Origin: an uncultured Clostridia bacterium
Lineage (GTDB): Bacteria > Bacillota > Clostridia > Oscillospirales > Acutalibacteraceae
DNA: 64,000 bases
Assembly: GCA_947625785.1 (NCBI GenBank)
Contig: CANQPS010000005.1
Coordinates: 1 to 64,000, forward strand
Reading direction: 5' to 3'
A program made the position numbers and the translations under genes. The notes beneath the pieces are model-generated. The model did no database searches, was not told where the DNA came from, and was given only the letters and a program-made list of their open reading frames with translations. Shown here piece after piece: positions 7,971-16,785 of this stretch. Each line of letters opens with the position of its first letter. The stretch's first letter is position 1.

Positions 7971-8708
7971 ATGGCAGTAGTATCTATGAAACAACTTTTG
8001 GAAGCCGGTGTACACTTCGGTCACCAAACAAAAAGATGGAATCCTAAAATGGCTCAGTACATCTTTACAGAAAGAAACAGTATCTATATTATCGACCTTC
8101 AGAAAACCGTTAAGAAACTTGAAGAAGCATATAACTTCGTTCGTGACCTTTCGGTAGAAGGTAAATCAGTTCTTTTTGTAGGAACTAAAAAACAAGCTCA
8201 GGATTCAGTTAAAGAAGAGGCTATTCGTGCCGGTGCTTATTATGTAAACGCAAGATGGCTCGGTGGTATGCTTACAAACTTCACAACAATTCGTCACAGA
8301 ATTGACCGTCTAAGACAACTTAGAAGTATGGAGGCAGACGGAACTTTTGAACTTCTCCCAAAAAAGGAAGTTATAAAGTTAAATCTTGAGATCGAAAAAC
8401 TTGAAAAATTCCTTGGCGGTATTAAGGATATGAAAGAAATCCCAAGTGCTTTATTTATAGTTGACCCACGCAAAGAAAGAATTGCAGTGGCAGAAGCTAA
8501 AAAATTGGGTTTGCCAATCGTTGCAATAGTTGACACAAACTGCGACCCTGACGAAATTGACTATGTTATACCGGGTAATGATGATGCTATAAGAGCAGTA
8601 AAACTTATTGCCGGTGCAATAGCAGACGCTATTATCGAAGGTAAAGAGGGACAAATGGGGGCAGCCGCTGTTGAAACTGAAGAAGAAAAAGAAGAAACAG
8701 CAGAGTAA
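7971..8708 (+). CDS. rpsB: 30S ribosomal protein S2
   Basis: 245 residues. Start [19 protein letters not shown] and RWNPKM are the S2 signature, followed by [27 protein letters not shown] and [13 protein letters not shown]2 binds the platform side of the 30S head-body junction late in assembly. The C-terminal tail is Glu-rich, as in many Firmicutes. AAGGAGG precedes the ATG. It forms an operon with tsf, with a hairpin between the two that may reduce read-through. Confidence 0.98.
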   Translation: MAVVSMKQLLEAGVHFGHQTKRWNPKMAQYIFTERNSIYIIDLQKTVKKLEEAYNFVRDLSVEGKSVLFVGTKKQAQDSVKEEAIRAGAYYVNARWLGGMLTNFTTIRHRIDRLRQLRSMEADGTFELLPKKEVIKLNLEIEKLEKFLGGIKDMKEIPSALFIVDPRKERIAVAEAKKLGLPIVAIVDTNCDPDEIDYVIPGNDDAIRAVKLIAGAIADAIIEGKEGQMGAAAVETEEEKEETAE

Positions 8709-8723
8709 TTTTATTGACTTGAC

Positions 8724-8757
8724 AAAATACCCGCACGAATAAGTACGGGTATTTTTC
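8724..8757 (+). terminator. Hairpin terminator between rpsB and tsf
   Basis: AAAATACCCG pairs with CGGGTATTTTT and is followed by a short T run. Because rpsB and tsf normally share a transcript, it is likely a partial terminator that sets their ratio. No separate tsf promoter is obvious in the 50 bases that remain. Confidence 0.7.
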
Positions 8758-8803
8758 TAAAAATAATAACTAAGTATATTTATATAAATGGAGGTTTAAT
8801 ATT

Positions 8804-9712
8804 ATGGCATTTACAGCACAAGATGTAAAGTTATTGAGAGAAAAAACAGGCTGTGGTATGATGGATTGTAAAAAGGCTCTTACAGAGTCTAATGGAGATA
8901 TGGACGCAGCTATTGACTATTTAAGAGAGCAAGGTCTTGCTAAACAGGCTAAAAAGGCAGGAAGAATTGCAGCTGAGGGCGTAGCTTTCGCTGAAACAAA
9001 TGCAGATGGTACGGTAGGCGTTGTTATAGAAATTAATGCAGAAACAGATTTCGTTGCTAAAAATGCAGATTTCAAGGCTTTTGTTAAGACTTGTGCAGAT
9101 ACGGTTATGGAAAAAAATCCGGCAGATGTTGATGCTTTACTCTCCGAAACAGTTGTAGGAGGAACAGGCACTGTTGCTGAGTTATTACAGGAAAAAGTTC
9201 TTACAATAGGTGAGAATATAAAAATTCGTCGTTTCAGTCGTTTTGAAGGTTCGGTTGTATCGTATGTCCACGCTGACGGCAGAATTGGTGTATTAGTAAA
9301 CTTTGATACAGATGTATCTAATAAAGATGGTTTTTCAGCTTATGCTAAGGATATAGCTATGCAAGTTGCTGCTGCTAATCCGGGCTTCCTTAACGCTGAG
9401 TCAGTACCGGCTGAGGTACTCGAACACGAAAAGAAAATTCTTAAAGAGCAAGTTATCAATGAGGGTAAAAAGCCGGAAATCGCTGAAAAAATTGTTATGG
9501 GTAAGATTGGTAAATTCTATAAGGAAAATTGTTTGGTTGAACAGTTATTCGTTAAGGATAATGACTTGTCTGTTCAAAAATATACAGATAAAGTTGCTAA
9601 GGAACTTGGTGGTTCTATTGCAATCAAAGAATTTGTTCGCTTTGAAAAAGGTGAAGGTCTTGAAAAACGTGCTGACAACTTTGCAGATGAAGTTGCAAGT
9701 ATGGTAAAGTAA
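8804..9712 (+). CDS. tsf: Elongation factor Ts
   Basis: 302 residues. The N-terminal UBA-like domain MAFTAQDVKLLREKTGCGMMDCKKAL is the EF-Ts signature; TDFVAKN and the two core subdomains follow. EF-Ts exchanges GDP for GTP on EF-Tu. TGGAGG precedes the ATG at 8804. It lies 95 bases after rpsB in the usual order and has a terminator after it. Confidence 0.98.
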   Translation: MAFTAQDVKLLREKTGCGMMDCKKALTESNGDMDAAIDYLREQGLAKQAKKAGRIAAEGVAFAETNADGTVGVVIEINAETDFVAKNADFKAFVKTCADTVMEKNPADVDALLSETVVGGTGTVAELLQEKVLTIGENIKIRRFSRFEGSVVSYVHADGRIGVLVNFDTDVSNKDGFSAYAKDIAMQVAAANPGFLNAESVPAEVLEHEKKILKEQVINEGKKPEIAEKIVMGKIGKFYKENCLVEQLFVKDNDLSVQKYTDKVAKELGGSIAIKEFVRFEKGEGLEKRADNFADEVASMVK

Positions 9713-9728
9713 TACGAAATTTAAATTA

Positions 9729-9766
9729 AATGCTGTACTGAATTTTGTTTGGTGCGGCATTTTTTA
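9729..9766 (+). terminator. Terminator after tsf
   Basis: AATGCTGTAC pairs, with two G-U wobbles, with GGTGCGGCATT and is followed by six T residues. It overlaps nothing coding once the next gene is started at 9794. Confidence 0.7.
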
Positions 9767-9793
9767 ATATTAAAATGTAAAGGAGTAATCACT

Positions 9794-10351
9794 ATGAGAA
9801 AAAATTTTGGAGCAAATACTTGGATGTATCCTCTGCCGGTATTAATTGTTGGCACATACGATGAAAATGGTAATGCAAATGCAATGAATGCTGCGTGGGG
9901 TGGAATTTATGATGTTAATAAGGTCATTCTATGTCTTAGCGAAGACCATAAAACAACACAAAATATAAAAGCAAAAGGTGCTTTTACAATTAGTTTTGCA
10001 GATGCTTCCCATACGGTCGAGGCTGATTATATAGGTATAGTTTCTGCTAATAAAGTGCCTAATAAACTCGAAAAAGCGGGATTTCACACTACAAAAAGCG
10101 AGTATGTAGATGCTCCGATTATTGATGAGCTGCCAATGACTTTGGAGTGTAAATTAATAAAAATAAATGAGGACGGAAATATTATAGGTGAGATAGTCAA
10201 TGTTAATGTTGATGAGTCTGTTATATCAGAGAATGGTAAAATTGATATTTCAAAGCTGCGTCCGATTACCTACGACCCAATAAATAATAATTATATTGTC
10301 TTGGGAGAAAAGGTCGGAAACGCATTTTCAGACGGTAAAAATATAATGTAA
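9794..10351 (+). CDS. Flavin reductase-like / FMN-binding split-barrel protein
   Basis: 185 residues from the ATG at 9794, which has AAAGGAG 8 bases upstream; an earlier in-frame ATG at 9749 lies inside the tsf terminator. The sequence has the flavoredoxin/flavin reductase pattern: PLPVLIVGTYDENGNANAMNAAW near 14-36, GAFTISFAD, then a long second half with ECKLIKINEDGNIIGEIVNV. Such proteins bind FMN without a cofactor-specific loop and act in anaerobic electron transfer or thiol chemistry. It stands 14 bases upstream of an aldo/keto reductase and the two are probably co-transcribed. Substrate unknown. Confidence 0.85.
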   Translation: MRKNFGANTWMYPLPVLIVGTYDENGNANAMNAAWGGIYDVNKVILCLSEDHKTTQNIKAKGAFTISFADASHTVEADYIGIVSANKVPNKLEKAGFHTTKSEYVDAPIIDELPMTLECKLIKINEDGNIIGEIVNVNVDESVISENGKIDISKLRPITYDPINNNYIVLGEKVGNAFSDGKNIM

Positions 10352-10364
10352 AGGGAAATTTTTT

Positions 10365-11252
10365 ATGGAGTATGTAACTTTATCAAATGGTATAAAAATG
10401 CCAATATTAGGTTACGGTGTATATCAGGTAACCGCTGATGAATGTGAAAGATGTGTACTTGATGCACTGGAAGTTGGATATCGCTCTATTGATACAGCAC
10501 AATCTTACTTTAATGAGGAACAAGTCGGCTCTGCTATTAAAAAATCAGGTGTGGCAAGAGAAGATATTTTTTTAACAACAAAAGTATGGATAGAGAATTA
10601 TGGCTATGACGCTTGTCGCAAATCAATAGAAGAAAGTATGCGTAAGCTGCAAACAGACTATATCGACCTTGTATTACTGCATCAGCCATTTTCTGATTAT
10701 TATGGTGCATATCGTGCTATGGAAGATTTATATGATGAAGGTAAGTTGAAAGCGATTGGAATTTCCAATTTCTATCCTGACAGAATGGTTGATATTGCTT
10801 CATTCAGCCGCATTTGTCCGATGGTAAATCAAGTTGAAACGCATATATTGAATCAGCAGAATGAAGCTAAAAAATGGATGGATAAATATAATATAAAAAT
10901 AGAGGCGTGGGCACCTTTCGGAGAAGGCCGAGGCGGCTTGTTTGATAATGAAGTAATTAAACTAATAGGTGCAAAATATGGAAAGACTAATGCACAGGTT
11001 ATGCTGCGTTGGAATATACAAAGAGGTGTAATAGTTTTGCCAAAGTCTACACACAAGGAGCGTATGCTTCAAAATATTGATGTATTTGATTTTGTACTTT
11101 CTGATGAGGATATGTCAAAGCTATCTTTACTTGATACTGCAACAAGTTCATTCTTCTCACATAACGACCCTAATATGGTGGAATGGTTTGTAAATATGGT
11201 AGAAGAAAGAAAACATCAGCACGATAGCAGTAAGGAAAAAAAGAATTGGTAA
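10365..11252 (+). CDS. Aldo/keto reductase (diketogluconate reductase type)
   Basis: 295 residues, full length for the family. The NADPH-dependent AKR barrel is seen in MPILGYGVYQV, the catalytic tetrad residues Asp (SIDTAQSYFNEE), Tyr (same motif), Lys (TTKVW) and His (LLHQPF), then GISNF, NQVE and the NADP-binding VLPKSTHKERM. It reduces carbonyls to alcohols in the cytosol; the natural substrate cannot be read from the sequence. The C-terminal 25 residues are charged and divergent. Co-transcription with the preceding flavoprotein is likely. Confidence 0.93.
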   Translation: MEYVTLSNGIKMPILGYGVYQVTADECERCVLDALEVGYRSIDTAQSYFNEEQVGSAIKKSGVAREDIFLTTKVWIENYGYDACRKSIEESMRKLQTDYIDLVLLHQPFSDYYGAYRAMEDLYDEGKLKAIGISNFYPDRMVDIASFSRICPMVNQVETHILNQQNEAKKWMDKYNIKIEAWAPFGEGRGGLFDNEVIKLIGAKYGKTNAQVMLRWNIQRGVIVLPKSTHKERMLQNIDVFDFVLSDEDMSKLSLLDTATSSFFSHNDPNMVEWFVNMVEERKHQHDSSKEKKNW

Positions 11253-11353
11253 ATTCATAATATTCGATTGCCAAAAAATTATGTTTAAACCGAGCACTCT
11301 TTAAAAGTAAAAATATTATTACCTTGTTTCAAACTTATTTATGTATAATTGTA

Positions 11354-11381
11354 TTGACAAATTACGACTAAATGGTAAACT
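11354..11381 (+). promoter_or_regulatory. Probable promoter of the formate/nitrite channel gene
   Basis: TTGACA (11354-11359) and TAAACT (11376-11381) with a 16-base spacer, about 40 bases before the ATG at 11419. The -35 is perfect; the -10 is weaker. Confidence 0.5.
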
Positions 11382-11418
11382 ATTTTTAGAAGATTTTTAT
11401 TAAGGAGTGTCAGCTTAA

Positions 11419-12267
11419 ATGGACAAACTTTTTCTCTCACCAAAGGAAATACTCGAAGGGAATATTCAATCGGGTAAGATAAAAGGAAATTTATCCGTTG
11501 GCAAAATGATTTTATTAGGAATTATGGCAGGAATGTTTATTGCTATTGGCGGTTCAAGCAGTAATGTTGCTGTACATAATATCAGCAATGTGGGACTTGC
11601 AAGGACATTAGCAGGTTGTATATTTCCTGTTGGTCTTATGATGATTGTATGTATAGGCGGAGAATTATTTACAGGTAACTGTATGATGATTACTGCAGTT
11701 ATGGATAAAAAAATTAAAATCAGAAATATGATTTTAAATTTGGTTATAGTGTATTTTTCTAATCTAATAGGTTCACTGATAGTTGATTTATTAGTATTCT
11801 ATTCAGGACAATTTGATTACACTAATGGTATGCTTGGAGCTTATACAATAAAAGTTGCTGTCGGAAAAGTTAATTTGCCTTTTATAAAATCGTTTACATC
11901 CGGTATTATGTGTAATATTTTAGTTTGCGTAGCTGTATTAATGGCATCAGCTGCAAAAGATATTGCAGGAAAACTCTTTGCCGTATTTTTTCCGATATGT
12001 GCATTTGTTATAGGTGGATATGAACACTGTGTAGCAAATATGTTTTATATTCCATCGGGTATATTGGCATCTACTAACCCGACATATGTTGAACAGGCAA
12101 AAGAACTCTATGGTATAACACAAGAACAAATAGAGTCTCTAAATATAACAAATAGTTTAAATAATTTTATCCCTGTTACCCTTGGAAATATATTAGGAGG
12201 GGCAGTATTTATTGGACTTTTGCTATATCTGATACATAAAGTACATACAAATAAAACTGAAAAATAA
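11419..12267 (+). CDS. Formate/nitrite transporter (FNT) family channel
   Basis: 282 residues with six hydrophobic segments, as in FocA/NirC. The first re-entrant region (GGSSSNVAVHN), GGELFTGN after TM2, and the late GYEHCVANMFYIP, which carries the conserved central His, are visible. FNT channels pass formate, nitrite or hydrosulfide across the cytoplasmic membrane. The neighbours (flavin and aldo/keto oxidoreductases) do not settle the substrate; formate is the usual guess in fermenting Clostridia, and the hydrosulfide branch is the main alternative. AAGGAG precedes the ATG, and the gene has its own promoter and terminator. Confidence 0.9.
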   Translation: MDKLFLSPKEILEGNIQSGKIKGNLSVGKMILLGIMAGMFIAIGGSSSNVAVHNISNVGLARTLAGCIFPVGLMMIVCIGGELFTGNCMMITAVMDKKIKIRNMILNLVIVYFSNLIGSLIVDLLVFYSGQFDYTNGMLGAYTIKVAVGKVNLPFIKSFTSGIMCNILVCVAVLMASAAKDIAGKLFAVFFPICAFVIGGYEHCVANMFYIPSGILASTNPTYVEQAKELYGITQEQIESLNITNSLNNFIPVTLGNILGGAVFIGLLLYLIHKVHTNKTEK

Positions 12268-12274
12268 TTTTATA

Positions 12275-12317
12275 AATATGCACATTTAATTTATAAATAT
12301 TAGATGTGCATATTTTT
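12275..12317 (+). terminator. Terminator after the FNT channel gene
   Basis: AATATGCACAT and ATGTGCATATTTTT form a 10-11 bp stem followed by T residues, 8 bases after the stop codon. Confidence 0.8.
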
Positions 12318-12348
12318 GTAAAAGTTTAAGATTTTTTTGAAAAAGGTA

Positions 12349-12377
12349 TTGACAATTTTAAACTAATATGATAAAAT
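12349..12377 (+). promoter_or_regulatory. Promoter of the tRNA pair
   Basis: TTGACA (12349-12354) and TAAAAT (12372-12377), 17-base spacer, about 30 bases upstream of tRNA-Gly. Confidence 0.75.
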
Positions 12378-12407
12378 AATAAGCGTTGCAGATGAAATAA
12401 TAAATTT

Positions 12408-12481
12408 GCGGGTGTAGTTCAATGGTAGAACACTAGCCTTCCAAGCTGGTTGCGTGGGTTCGATTCCCATCACCCGCTCCA
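12408..12481 (+). tRNA. tRNA-Gly (anticodon TCC)
   Basis: The acceptor stem GCGGGTG/CACCCGC, D arm with GGTAGAAC, anticodon stem CTAGC/GCTGG around loop CTTCCAA (anticodon TCC) and T arm GGGTTCGATTCCC all fold normally. The 3' CCA is encoded. It shares a promoter with the following tRNA-Arg. Confidence 0.97.
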
Positions 12482-12494
12482 TATATTGTAGTAT

Positions 12495-12568
12495 GCGCCA
12501 ATAGCTCAGCTGGATAGAGCAACTGCCTTCTAAGCAGTAGGTCAGGGGTTCGAGTCCCTTTTGGCGCG
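12495..12568 (+). tRNA. tRNA-Arg (anticodon TCT)
   Basis: Acceptor stem GCGCCAA/TTGGCGC, anticodon stem ACTGC/GCAGT with loop CTTCTAA (anticodon TCT), T arm AGGGGTTCGAGTCCCTT. The 3' CCA is not encoded (the bases after the discriminator G are CTG), unlike the tRNA-Gly 13 bases upstream. A terminator follows, and the GC-richer island begins 450 bases further on. Confidence 0.96.
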
Positions 12569-12578
12569 CTGCTTATTT

Positions 12579-12606
12579 GGCGATGAGATTTATCTCATCG
12601 CCTTTA
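12579..12606 (+). terminator. Terminator of the tRNA operon
   Basis: GGCGATGAGAT pairs with ATCTCATCGCC around a 2-base loop and is followed by TTTAAA. Confidence 0.85.
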
Positions 12607-12894
12607 AATAGTGTCTGAAAATTTTTTAGTTATCACTCAGAGGCAATTTCTCACATTTAACTTTAGTAATTTTTAGATTACTTGACAGTACAGCTACAGC
12701 TGTTTTAATGATATAATAAGTGATAAAAAATAAGTTCTCACAAGTCATTAGTCGAGAGATTTGTAGTAAATGTGAATTTTTCCTTAAATATTCAATTTAT
12801 ATAAAATAAATACAATATTTATGTAAATACAGATTGAATTTTGTATCATATAAATAGTTTTGTTCTCTTTTTATCAGAAATTCAAAAAAAACTA
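12607..12894. other. Gene-free AT-rich spacer between the tRNAs and the ATP-grasp operon
   Basis: I see no credible reading frame. A TTGACA at about 12684 and a TATAAT at about 12714 are 24 bases apart, too far for a normal promoter. The 9-mer TCACATTTA near 12650 recurs as its complement TAAATGTGA near 12770. The base composition is that of the native genome, so the composition change starts at about 13019. Confidence 0.6.
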
Positions 12895-12923
12895 TTGACA
12901 TTTCTGAATAAGAGTCCTATAAT
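12895..12923 (+). promoter_or_regulatory. Consensus promoter of the ATP-grasp/transglutaminase operon
   Basis: TTGACA (12895-12900) and TATAAT (12918-12923) with a 17-base spacer. Transcription should start at about 12930, giving a leader of about 90 bases that contains a terminator-like hairpin. Confidence 0.85.
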
Positions 12924-12945
12924 GTAACCAGAATATTTCAAAAGC

Positions 12946-12985
12946 AAGGGTGCTTCGGACTTAGTCCGTAGGCACCCTTTTCCTT
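12946..12985 (+). terminator. Leader terminator/attenuator upstream of the ATP-grasp operon
   Basis: AAGGGTGC pairs with GCACCCTT, and inside it CGGAC pairs with GTCCG; the stem is followed by TTTTCCTTT. Because it lies between the consensus promoter and the first gene, it should abort most transcripts unless something relieves it. No ORF or clear alternative fold is visible in the 16 bases between the start site and the hairpin. Confidence 0.7.
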
Positions 12986-13018
12986 TGTATTACTTTTCAG
13001 AAAAAGGTGTGATTAGGA

Positions 13019-14341
13019 ATGAAGAATCAGCAGATACTACCGATTACAAATGCAGACGAGATAAATAATCTTCTCCGCAGATACGGAGTTAAATTTGGTG
13101 TATACAAAAATGGACAGTTCAAGGAGCAGTTTTTTCCGTTCGACCCTATTCCGAGAATAATTGAGGCGGAAAAATTCAAGGTCATTGAAAGTGGACTTGT
13201 TCAGAGGGCGGATGCACTTAATAAGTTCCTTTTTGATATTTATCATAAAAAAAATATTATCCGTGACGGCATTGTGCCGGAAGACTTTGTTTACATTTCA
13301 AGCGGTTATCTTCCGCAGTGCGAGGGAGTTACTCCGCCGGAAAATATTTACAGTCATATATCAGGAATTGACCTTGTTGAAGGAAAAGACGGCGAGTGGT
13401 ATATACTTGAGGACAATCTCCGTATTCCGTCGGGTGCATCGTATCCGCTTATTGCAAGGGAACTCACAAGGGCAGCATCACCTGATGTTTTTTCGGAAAA
13501 TGGAATCGTTGACAACCGCAATTATGCAAAACTGCTGAAAGATACAATGGACTTTGTAAACCGTGGAGGAATCAATGCAATTCTTACCCCTGGACGCTAT
13601 AATGCTGCATATTTTGAACATTCGTATCTTGCTGAACTTACAGGTGCGGCACTTGTTCAGAACGATGAACTTTTTGTTGAGGATAATATGCTTTGGCAGA
13701 AAACATATTCCGGCGGAAAAACAAGAATAGGTACCTTGTACCGCAGAATTTCAGATGAATATCTTGACCCGCTGACATTCAATCCGCAGTCTCTTATTGG
13801 TATTCCGAATCTTATGGAGGCTTACCGCAGCGGAAATGTTGCAATTATAAATTCGCTGGGCAATGGTGTTGCCGATGATAAGGGAATTTATTACTTTGTG
13901 CCAAAGATGATAGAATATTATCTCGGTGAAAAGGCAATATTAAAAAATGCTCCGACATATCTGCCTTTTTATGAGGAAGACAGGGAATATGTTATTAAAA
14001 ATATTCACAAGCTCGTTATAAAAGATGTTGCAGAGGCAGGCGGTTACGGAGTTGTTTTCGGAAGTGATTTGTCAGAGGAAAAACTTGAAAGTTTCCGTCA
14101 GACTATCATCAATGAACCACGCCGTTTCATAGCTCAGGAAGTAATTGATTTCAAGGATTTGCCGATTCTTGAAAATGGCGGACAGGTAATGCGGAAAGCA
14201 GACCTGAGAGCATTCGTGTTGTCCGGAGAGACAACACGTGTATGGGCATCGGGATTGACAAGATTTTCACGCAATCCTGATTCATTCGTAGTAAACTCAT
14301 CACAAGGAGGAGGCTTTAAAGATACATGGGTAATGTTATGA
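13019..14341 (+). CDS. Circularly permuted ATP-grasp protein (DUF404/DUF407 type)
   Basis: 440 residues. The family signatures are clear: GIDLVEGKDGEWYILEDNLRIPSGASY at about 116-142 (ATP-grasp glutamate, asparagine and arginine positions) and the C-terminal SSQGGGFKDTWVM. Between them are TPGRYNAAYFEH and YRRISDEYLDPL. These cytosolic enzymes are thought to form a peptide-like amide bond using ATP and a carboxylate; no substrate is proven. In other bacteria (for example mycobacterial Rv2411c-Rv2410c-Rv2409c) this protein is encoded with an alpha-E protein and a transglutaminase-like protein, exactly as here. It overlaps the next gene by 16 bases. The composition is visibly GC-richer than the surrounding genome (30 of 60 bases in 13381-13440 are G or C), which suggests acquisition. 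Start ATG at 13019. Confidence 0.9.
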   Translation: MKNQQILPITNADEINNLLRRYGVKFGVYKNGQFKEQFFPFDPIPRIIEAEKFKVIESGLVQRADALNKFLFDIYHKKNIIRDGIVPEDFVYISSGYLPQCEGVTPPENIYSHISGIDLVEGKDGEWYILEDNLRIPSGASYPLIARELTRAASPDVFSENGIVDNRNYAKLLKDTMDFVNRGGINAILTPGRYNAAYFEHSYLAELTGAALVQNDELFVEDNMLWQKTYSGGKTRIGTLYRRISDEYLDPLTFNPQSLIGIPNLMEAYRSGNVAIINSLGNGVADDKGIYYFVPKMIEYYLGEKAILKNAPTYLPFYEEDREYVIKNIHKLVIKDVAEAGGYGVVFGSDLSEEKLESFRQTIINEPRRFIAQEVIDFKDLPILENGGQVMRKADLRAFVLSGETTRVWASGLTRFSRNPDSFVVNSSQGGGFKDTWVML

Positions 14342-15051
14342 TTCAAAGCCGCACAGGCAATATTTCAACAGAACACAGTAGCCGTATTTACTGGCTCGGT
14401 CGTTATGCGGAAAGAGCGTTGACAACGCTTAAATCCCTTGAAAGACTTTATGATAAAGTCATTGACCGTGACCCTGAACACTACAAAAAATATCTTGAAT
14501 GTTTTGGTCTTAATGATATTTACGGCGATTACAAAACTTTTTTTCACAGTTTTATTTTTGATAAGAATAACAGTTGTTCAGCGGCATACAGTCTTGAACG
14601 TGCATATGACAACGGAATTGAACTGCGTGAGGCAATTTCCACTGATTCTCTTGCTTATTTACAGCTTGCAAAGGATAAGCTTAAATCCGCTGAAAACACT
14701 TCGCAGGGACTTGTTGTTGCATTGATGCCGCTGGAAGATATTCTGTATGGATTTTACGGCTGTTTTATCGACCGTGTTTACAATGAGGAAATACGTGATA
14801 TTTTCCTTTGTGCAAAGGCTGTTGAACGTGTGGAACTTTACATAAGACTTAAATACCGCAAGGAAAAAATCCTTTCAGAATCTGAAAGAATGTGTGAGTT
14901 TCTGAAAAGAATCCCTGAAAATACGCCTTACAGGTATAATGAAAATATTCTTGAAAACCTTATGGAAATGATTCATTCAGAAAAATACATAGGTCGTGAA
15001 CTTGAAGCAATATCACTGGTTAACAGTATTTTTGACGGGGGTGCGGTATGA
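14326..15051 (+). CDS. Alpha-E domain protein
   Basis: 241 residues, almost entirely helical. The start SRIYWLGRYAERALTTLKSLERLYD matches the Alpha-E family N-terminus (WxGRYxERA), and the rest shows repeated amphipathic helices with ERVELYIRLKY near 165. Alpha-E proteins always accompany circularly permuted ATP-grasp and transglutaminase partners; they are proposed scaffold or carrier components, with no catalytic residues known. The ATG at 14326 lies inside the 3' end of the ATP-grasp gene, and its stop overlaps the next start (15048), so the three genes are translationally coupled and probably form a complex. Confidence 0.85.
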   Translation: MGNVMIQSRTGNISTEHSSRIYWLGRYAERALTTLKSLERLYDKVIDRDPEHYKKYLECFGLNDIYGDYKTFFHSFIFDKNNSCSAAYSLERAYDNGIELREAISTDSLAYLQLAKDKLKSAENTSQGLVVALMPLEDILYGFYGCFIDRVYNEEIRDIFLCAKAVERVELYIRLKYRKEKILSESERMCEFLKRIPENTPYRYNENILENLMEMIHSEKYIGRELEAISLVNSIFDGGAV

Positions 15052-15830
15052 AAACACTGAATTTTTCTTTTGCCACAAAACTTACTTTTGATAACTATGT
15101 TCACAGTCATTGTTTTGCACTCCGCTGTTTGCCGATTGAAAGCAATTCACAGCATATTGTAAACTGTGAGATGAACATTTCTCCGTTTGTGCCGACAAAA
15201 AATACGGTTGACGCATTCGGAAATAATGTTACTGCGGGATATATAGGCAAAGAGCATAGATTTCTTGATTTTGAAATAAACGGCTGTGCTGAAATTGACT
15301 TGTCAAAGCCGAAAACAGACTATATGCCATGTTATTTGTATCCATCGGAATACACAAAACCTGACAAGAATCTTGTTGATTTTTATAATGAAATATCTGT
15401 AAAATGCAATGCGGAAAAGCCATATGAGAGAGCCGTTTTTTTCTCGGACATTCTGTCTGACCTTATTCGATACGAAAAGGGTGTTACTGATACAAAGACA
15501 ACATCTGTTCAGGCTTTTGAACTGAAAAAAGGTGTATGTCAGGACTTTTCCCATATTATGCTTTCACTTCTGAGACTCGATAAAATCCCATCTCGGTATA
15601 TTGCCGGACTTGCTGTCTGCGATGGTGAAACTCATAGCTGGATTGAAGTCTGGGACGGCGAAAAATGGATTGGTCTTGACCCTGCAAACAACTGCCCTGT
15701 GAATGAGGATTATCTTGTTTTGTCACAAGGGCGTGATTTCGGCGACTGCTCAATAGACAGAGGTGTGATGTTTGGAGCATATACAAAGCAGTTACAGCTT
15801 ATTACATCAAGTCTGAAAACGGCATACTGA
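15048..15830 (+). CDS. Transglutaminase-like cysteine protease/amidase
   Basis: 260 residues. The C-terminal half has the full papain-like triad of bacterial transglutaminase-fold enzymes: Cys in KGVCQDFSH, His in ETHSWIEVW, Asp in GLDPANN. The N-terminal 110 residues form the beta-rich domain usual in this operon type. In such systems the protein is predicted to cleave or exchange amide bonds made by the ATP-grasp partner. No signal peptide is visible, so it should act in the cytosol. It overlaps the alpha-E stop by 4 bases and ends 13 bases before the next gene, with AGGAGG between. Confidence 0.88.
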   Translation: MKTLNFSFATKLTFDNYVHSHCFALRCLPIESNSQHIVNCEMNISPFVPTKNTVDAFGNNVTAGYIGKEHRFLDFEINGCAEIDLSKPKTDYMPCYLYPSEYTKPDKNLVDFYNEISVKCNAEKPYERAVFFSDILSDLIRYEKGVTDTKTTSVQAFELKKGVCQDFSHIMLSLLRLDKIPSRYIAGLAVCDGETHSWIEVWDGEKWIGLDPANNCPVNEDYLVLSQGRDFGDCSIDRGVMFGAYTKQLQLITSSLKTAY

Positions 15831-15843
15831 GGAGGTTTTACCA

Positions 15844-16785
15844 ATGATAAAAACAGTATCGCAGGCTGGTCTTGCAGTTAATGAAAAACTGAAAATCCAG
15901 AAAAACAGCATAAAAAATGGTAATTCACAAAAGCGTGTATGCATTGTGACGGGAACGCACGGAGATGAACTGGAGGGGCAGTATATTTGTTATGCATTGG
16001 GTAAATATCTGGAAAAAAATACAGATAAACTCAACGGAACTGTTGATATCTATCCTGCACTTAATCCGCTTGGAATTGACAGCATAATGCGTGGTATTCC
16101 AGGATACGACCTTGATATGAACAGAACCTTTCCGGGTACTGAATCAGGTACAATGCCCGAAATGATAGCCCACGAAATTCTTGAGGATATTGAAGGTGCA
16201 GACATATGCATTGATATTCACGCAAGCAATATTTTCCTGCGTGAAATTCCGCAAATACGTATGAGTGTACCCACTTCTGAAACACTTCTGCCATATGCAA
16301 AAATGCTCAATGTTGATTTTGTGTGGGTTCACGCTTCGGCAACGGTACTTGAATCCACACTTGCACATTCCCTTAATTCCGCCGGCACAAAAACACTCGT
16401 TGTTGAAATGGGTGTTGGTATGAGAATTACAAAGGAATACTGCTTACAGCTTATGGACGGGATTTTAAATCTGCTTGTAAATTTAGAAATGCTGACAGAT
16501 GTTGAGATTCCTAAAATCCGTGAACCGATTGTTTCTCTTGACGGTGCCGTAGGCTTTATAAATTCCCCTGCGGCAGGAATTTTTGTACCTGAAATTTCTT
16601 TTGGCAGCACTGTTGAAAAAGGCGATATTATTGGTAAAATTGTTAATCCGCTGACAGGTTCAACAGCAGAAAATGCAGTCGCTCCGTGTTCGGGACTTCT
16701 GTTTACTTTGCGTGAATATCCGGTGGTTTACGGCGGTTCGCTTATTGCAAGAATTTTACGCCAGGAGGATAATAATAATGATTGA
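15844..16785 (+). CDS. AstE/AspA-family zinc deacylase (succinylglutamate desuccinylase/aspartoacylase-like)
   Basis: 313 residues. Zinc ligands and catalytic residues are complete: GTHGDE (H39, E42), DIH (H126), the substrate Arg in DMNRTFPG (R94) and the general base in VVEMG (E188). The C-terminal 80 residues form the beta-barrel lid seen in this family (GFINSPAAGIFVPE, GDIIGKIVNPLTG). Known members remove an acyl group from an amino acid amide (N-acetylaspartate, N-succinylglutamate). Its place behind the ATP-grasp, alpha-E and transglutaminase genes suggests that it hydrolyses an N-acyl or amide intermediate of the same pathway. It overlaps the next gene by 8 bases. Confidence 0.88.
   Translation: MIKTVSQAGLAVNEKLKIQKNSIKNGNSQKRVCIVTGTHGDELEGQYICYALGKYLEKNTDKLNGTVDIYPALNPLGIDSIMRGIPGYDLDMNRTFPGTESGTMPEMIAHEILEDIEGADICIDIHASNIFLREIPQIRMSVPTSETLLPYAKMLNVDFVWVHASATVLESTLAHSLNSAGTKTLVVEMGVGMRITKEYCLQLMDGILNLLVNLEMLTDVEIPKIREPIVSLDGAVGFINSPAAGIFVPEISFGSTVEKGDIIGKIVNPLTGSTAENAVAPCSGLLFTLREYPVVYGGSLIARILRQEDNNND

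Noticed and set aside
12684-12719. TTGACA followed by TATAAT as a second promoter before the ATP-grasp operon
   Set aside because: The spacer is 24 bases, far from 17, and a perfect promoter lies 200 bases downstream.
13161-13538. Overlapping open frame of 125 codons inside the ATP-grasp gene
   Set aside because: It is in another frame of a well conserved gene, has no ribosome site and no recognisable protein features.
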